Shown here: piece after piece, positions 2,357 through 5,340 of the stretch
Layout of the letters: the number at the start of each line of letters is the position of its first letter
Position numbering within the stretch: position 1 is the first letter of the stretch
Assembly (NCBI GenBank): GCA_003551785.1
Contig: PUNP01000734.1
Span: 1 to 5,340 of the forward strand
Direction of reading: 5' to 3'
DNA from: Candidatus Brocadiaceae bacterium
GTDB lineage: Bacteria > Planctomycetota > Brocadiia > SM23-32
DNA: 5,340 nucleotides
Notes under the pieces: generated by a model
What the model was told of the DNA's origin: nothing
The model's input: the letters and a program-made list of their open reading frames with translations, nothing else
The model's database searches: none
Translations under genes and position numbers: made by a program

Positions 2357-5340
2357 TTACATGGAACCCAGTTCCTTAACATCTCGTTCTATACTTCTCG
2401 TCAAGCGCTGACATACCTCTGCGGTTAAAACCTTTGATTGCTTCTTTTTCAGGGCTTCCGCTTCGCGGCATGCTGCATCAACTGCACATTGGAGCAAAAA
2501 TGTGGGAGCTAAAATCGACGCCTCATGTCCTACGCTTGGAAGATTTATCGATAAAATAGACTCTTGCTGAATCAACCGCAACTTATCAACAGGTAAATGA
2601 GTAATACTGATTTCTCTTTCTTCGGCTATGAATCTATCTATATCGTTTTTAACAGCCCAAAACATATCGCCATTTTTCGAGTAGTTGCTGCGAGAACTGA
2701 TCAGGTTGCGCGCAACCAATCTTACAAGGCAAATCTGACTTATCCCAGCCTTGTTGTTTATGTTTTCCACTCGTCGAACAGTCCTTGCAGGGCTGAACTC
2801 ATCACGTGCCAATTTCTGAAGTCTGTCTTTTAATCGTTCAACATCATCGTCGCAAACTCGCGATTCCTCTGCGATTTTAAGACCTTCCAAATCTTCCCAT
2901 CTTTGTATGAAGCGCACTTCGTCTCGCCCATCCCCGGATTCACAAGCCGCTGCGTATCCGACGACCTCGGCGCCAATGCCGTCAACATCGACACTCAATC
3001 TTCGAATACATTCGGGAAGTTTAAACTCCGTCAGATGCGCCAATAGAGTATCAAAACAGCGGTCACCGTAAGAGGTAAAATTAACTTGCTTATTTCCTTC
3101 AGGAAACCCTTTTTCATAGAGAATCCGTGATGCCGTGAGTTTTGTTTTCTCGGGCAGGTTCTCCACGCCATTGAGATCAAAGAACTTTTCACCATCCGCT
3201 CCCCCCACGATGCAGCCAAGGTCTTTTAAATAGCGGGACTGCGAGAGCATGGACCATATTGCGTTCAGATCCACCGGTGGTCCACTTGCAGCTCTTTTCT
3301 TCTGTAAATTCATATAAATGTTATAGCGTTCTTTGGGAGATATCTCCATGCTGCTGGTACGTTCTCGCTGGATTTTGGCTTTTTCGAGAGATTTCTGTTT
3401 TAACTCATCTTCACCCAACTCCCCGTCAGCAAGTTTCCGAAAGTCATCGGAGGTAACAGGCAGCATGGTCATCTGCTGGGTCCCAACCACCTTTTCAGCA
3501 TCATGCAGCCGGCGAAGAAGACGCCCGTAAACTATCTCTTCGCTCGACCCCAGGTAGCACAGGTTCAACACCTTCACTTTCTTATGTATTTGTCCGATAC
3601 GATCCAGGCGGCCGATGCGTTGCTCGACCTTCATCGGATTCCACGGCAAGTCATAATTTATGATCATATCCGCAGTCTGGAGGTTAAGCCCTTCCGCCGC
3701 GGCATCAGTACAAACCAACAGATCAATCTTATCCCGCATAAACAGGCCTTTAACATCCTCTCTGTCCACGTCCACCATCGCACGACGTCTCGGATCCATG
3801 AACCCGCCACCCTGTCCGGAGTAGGTGCCGATCAGGATATCTGAATCCACTTTTATCAGATTTTGTACGATGTCATTGAGGGTATCTACAAAGCGTGTAA
3901 AGATAACGGTCTGCTGTATCCTTCCCGCTTTTTTCTTACGCCTTCCGTTAAGCTCGCGCAAGAGCTCCTTCATCTTCCGGGAAGGGCCCCGGAGTTTTTC
4001 AAGTGCCCTTTCAAGTTCTTCCAGCCTTTCAAGTTCCCATCTCAGGTCCTCTTCACTCCTGCCCTTCAGCCCTGCTTCATTGACAATTTTCTGTTCTTGC
4101 TCCTCTTCCGCCTCCAGAACAGCTTCTTCCAGTGCCGTCCTGTCCGGTTCTTCAATACTGTCGAGGATGTTGATCGTGTACCGAACTTTTTGCCTGCGTC
4201 GCGCGACCGTCGTGCGTATAGCCCTGAAGCCGGAGGCAAACCTGAGACGCAAGAAACTCTTGTAAAATCCAAGATTGCTCTTGCAATTTCCGTCGGAGCA
4301 ACGATTAATCTGACGGTTCAATTCTTCACAGTACATTTCCAGTGCATCATAGACCTTCTGTTCCTGCGTGCTAAACTCTATTTTGGGTATTGGCAGAATT
4401 TCTCTTTTGGCCAGATTTTGTGAGAGTTTTCCCTTGTCCCTGTAGATTTCCAGTAGCTGGCGCGAATGCCTCAACATGACCCTGGAAAGCGGCGCGGCAG
4501 CAAAGATAAGACGGATCATGCGCTTACAATCAGATCCACGGGGAGGCAACTCACGTTCGAGCCACTTCTTAACAGGCACGCGCAGGCGGGCATCGATGAC
4601 GGCGTCTTCTATAAACTGCCACAGAACCTGGTCGTGTTTCTTGACCGATATTATGCCCTGCCGGAGGAATTCCCATTGCCTGGCATCCAAATTTTCGCTT
4701 TGCATGAGTTGAGCGAGCAGATCATAATACTGAAAGGTTAAAGACGGATCCCCGCCAAAGGGACCGGCCCGGCGAGTCAGACGCAGAAGGTCCCATGCTT
4801 CAATCCGTTCAAGCTGCATGGGAGTAGCGGTCGCAAGCCATAGCGCCTCTGCTTTATCCCTGAGGATACCTTGAAGAGTGTGATACATTTTGCCGTATTG
4901 AGCGTGCTGCTGTTCTCCATTCTCGGTAGGATTCTGCCTGCGCGCTGCATGGGCCTCATCGACCAGTACGATATCAAATGAATCGGCTCCTTTGATATCG
5001 CGACGACGATCCTCACGTTCGAGCATATTTCTGGATACAATATTGAGTTCGGGGCCATATAGAGATCGACCGGGCCGGCTGTCTTCAAATGGATGAATGA
5101 AATAGTGTTTAAAGGTGGGGCTGGTTTCCGTCCGGGCGAAGGGCATCAGGAACTTTTTGGCCATCTCGCGCTGCCACTGCTTTTTCAGGCTGGCAGGCGG
5201 TGCGATGAGAATTCTTTTTACCAGCCCGCTCAGATAGAGTGAACGCATCGCCAGTCCGGCCTCGATTGTTTTCCCCAATCCCACTTCGTCGCAGAGCATA
5301 TAGCTATAGGGCCAGGTGTCTACCAGGCGCCGTGCGACCA
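2357..5340 (-). CDS. SNF2/RapA-like DEAH-box helicase, 5' end outside window
   Basis: This is a large superfamily 2 ATPase of the SNF2/RapA (HepA) kind, expected to use ATP to translocate on or remodel DNA-protein complexes. The frame is open to the window edge; 980 residues follow the first internal Met at 5299, and 13 more codons precede it, so the true start lies beyond 5340. Numbering from that Met, motif I is DEVGLGKT (4-11), motif Ia LIAPPASLKKQW (31-42), motif II DEAH (114-117) and motif III ATATPMQ (156-162). The second lobe shows TVIFTRF (464-470), motif V CTDAAAEGLNL (530-540) and motif VI QRIGRLDRIGQ (560-570). Between the lobes, about 385-455 is a highly charged Glu/Arg-rich segment likely to form a coiled coil. 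The 410 residues after motif VI match no domain I recognise and may give target specificity. Similar stand-alone SNF2 helicases occur in defence islands (DISARM DrmD is one), but I cannot place it in a named subfamily. It heads a compact run with the small ORF and sbcD-like gene. Confidence 0.9.
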   Translation of the reverse strand, partial: VARRLVDTWPYSYMLCDEVGLGKTIEAGLAMRSLYLSGLVKRILIAPPASLKKQWQREMAKKFLMPFARTETSPTFKHYFIHPFEDSRPGRSLYGPELNIVSRNMLEREDRRRDIKGADSFDIVLVDEAHAARRQNPTENGEQQHAQYGKMYHTLQGILRDKAEALWLATATPMQLERIEAWDLLRLTRRAGPFGGDPSLTFQYYDLLAQLMQSENLDARQWEFLRQGIISVKKHDQVLWQFIEDAVIDARLRVPVKKWLERELPPRGSDCKRMIRLIFAAAPLSRVMLRHSRQLLEIYRDKGKLSQNLAKREILPIPKIEFSTQEQKVYDALEMYCEELNRQINRCSDGNCKSNLGFYKSFLRLRFASGFRAIRTTVARRRQKVRYTINILDSIEEPDRTALEEAVLEAEEEQEQKIVNEAGLKGRSEEDLRWELERLEELERALEKLRGPSRKMKELLRELNGRRKKKAGRIQQTVIFTRFVDTLNDIVQNLIKVDSDILIGTYSGQGGGFMDPRRRAMVDVDREDVKGLFMRDKIDLLVCTDAAAEGLNLQTADMIINYDLPWNPMKVEQRIGRLDRIGQIHKKVKVLNLCYLGSSEEIVYGRLLRRLHDAEKVVGTQQMTMLPVTSDDFRKLADGELGEDELKQKSLEKAKIQRERTSSMEISPKERYNIYMNLQKKRAASGPPVDLNAIWSMLSQSRYLKDLGCIVGGADGEKFFDLNGVENLPEKTKLTASRILYEKGFPEGNKQVNFTSYGDRCFDTLLAHLTEFKLPECIRRLSVDVDGIGAEVVGYAAACESGDGRDEVRFIQRWEDLEGLKIAEESRVCDDDVERLKDRLQKLARDEFSPARTVRRVENINNKAGISQICLVRLVARNLISSRSNYSKNGDMFWAVKNDIDRFIAEEREISITHLPVDKLRLIQQESILSINLPSVGHEASILAPTFLLQCAVDAACREAEALKKKQSKVLTAEVCQRLTRSIERDVKELGSM

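Noticed and set aside
3863..4423. Long plus-strand frames opposite the helicase, up to 186 codons
   Set aside because: They are antisense shadows of the conserved helicase frame, with low-complexity Ser/Phe-rich translations and no ribosome sites.
1..5340. CRISPR array, tRNA or rRNA genes
   Set aside because: No regularly spaced direct repeats, no cloverleaf with a TTCRANY arm and no rRNA signature segments were seen on either strand.

Overview
The window looks like an accessory or variable stretch of a mesophilic bacterial chromosome. Genes start with Shine-Dalgarno sites, one sigma70-type promoter is visible, and base composition is intermediate with AT-rich patches between genes. Nothing fixes the taxon. 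The histone-fold gene and the Mre11/SbcD-like and SNF2-like genes would fit many groups, so I make no species call.

Layout from left to right. Positions 1-647 hold no convincing complete gene. They contain a strong nested GC-rich hairpin (97-133), a short open frame that may be the N-terminal stump of a DUF4130-type gene (192-335), and a second C-rich/G-rich hairpin (423-447). A DUF488-family gene lies on the plus strand at 648-1004. Everything after it is on the minus strand. Positions 1006-1246 are a frameshifted remnant of an IS3/IS911-type OrfA transposase, convergent with the DUF488 gene and abutting its 3' end. Positions 1423-1602 encode a 59-residue protein that I read as a bacterial histone: it has the RxTxxxxD signature of archaeal and bacterial histones, a very strong ribosome binding site and its own promoter. 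Positions 1726-2142 encode a truncated SbcD/Mre11-type phosphoesterase that keeps only its first three metal-binding motifs. Positions 2139-2351 are a small AT-rich frame whose stop overlaps the sbcD-like start (ATGA). From 2357 to the right edge runs a large SNF2/RapA-like helicase, more than 980 residues, whose N-terminus lies outside the window.

How the genes may fit together: helicase, small ORF and SbcD-like stump are tightly packed in one direction (5 bp gap, then a 4 bp overlap) and read as one operon for DNA processing, of the kind found in defence or repair islands. The SbcD-like protein has lost its C-terminal half, so the module may be decaying. The histone gene follows in the same direction but has its own promoter and a palindrome in its leader, so it looks separately controlled. 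Together with the transposase remnant and the short gene fragments, this suggests a region reshaped by insertion and deletion. The most noteworthy item is the histone-fold gene. A helicase plus nuclease plus chromatin-protein system is only a hypothesis from adjacency.
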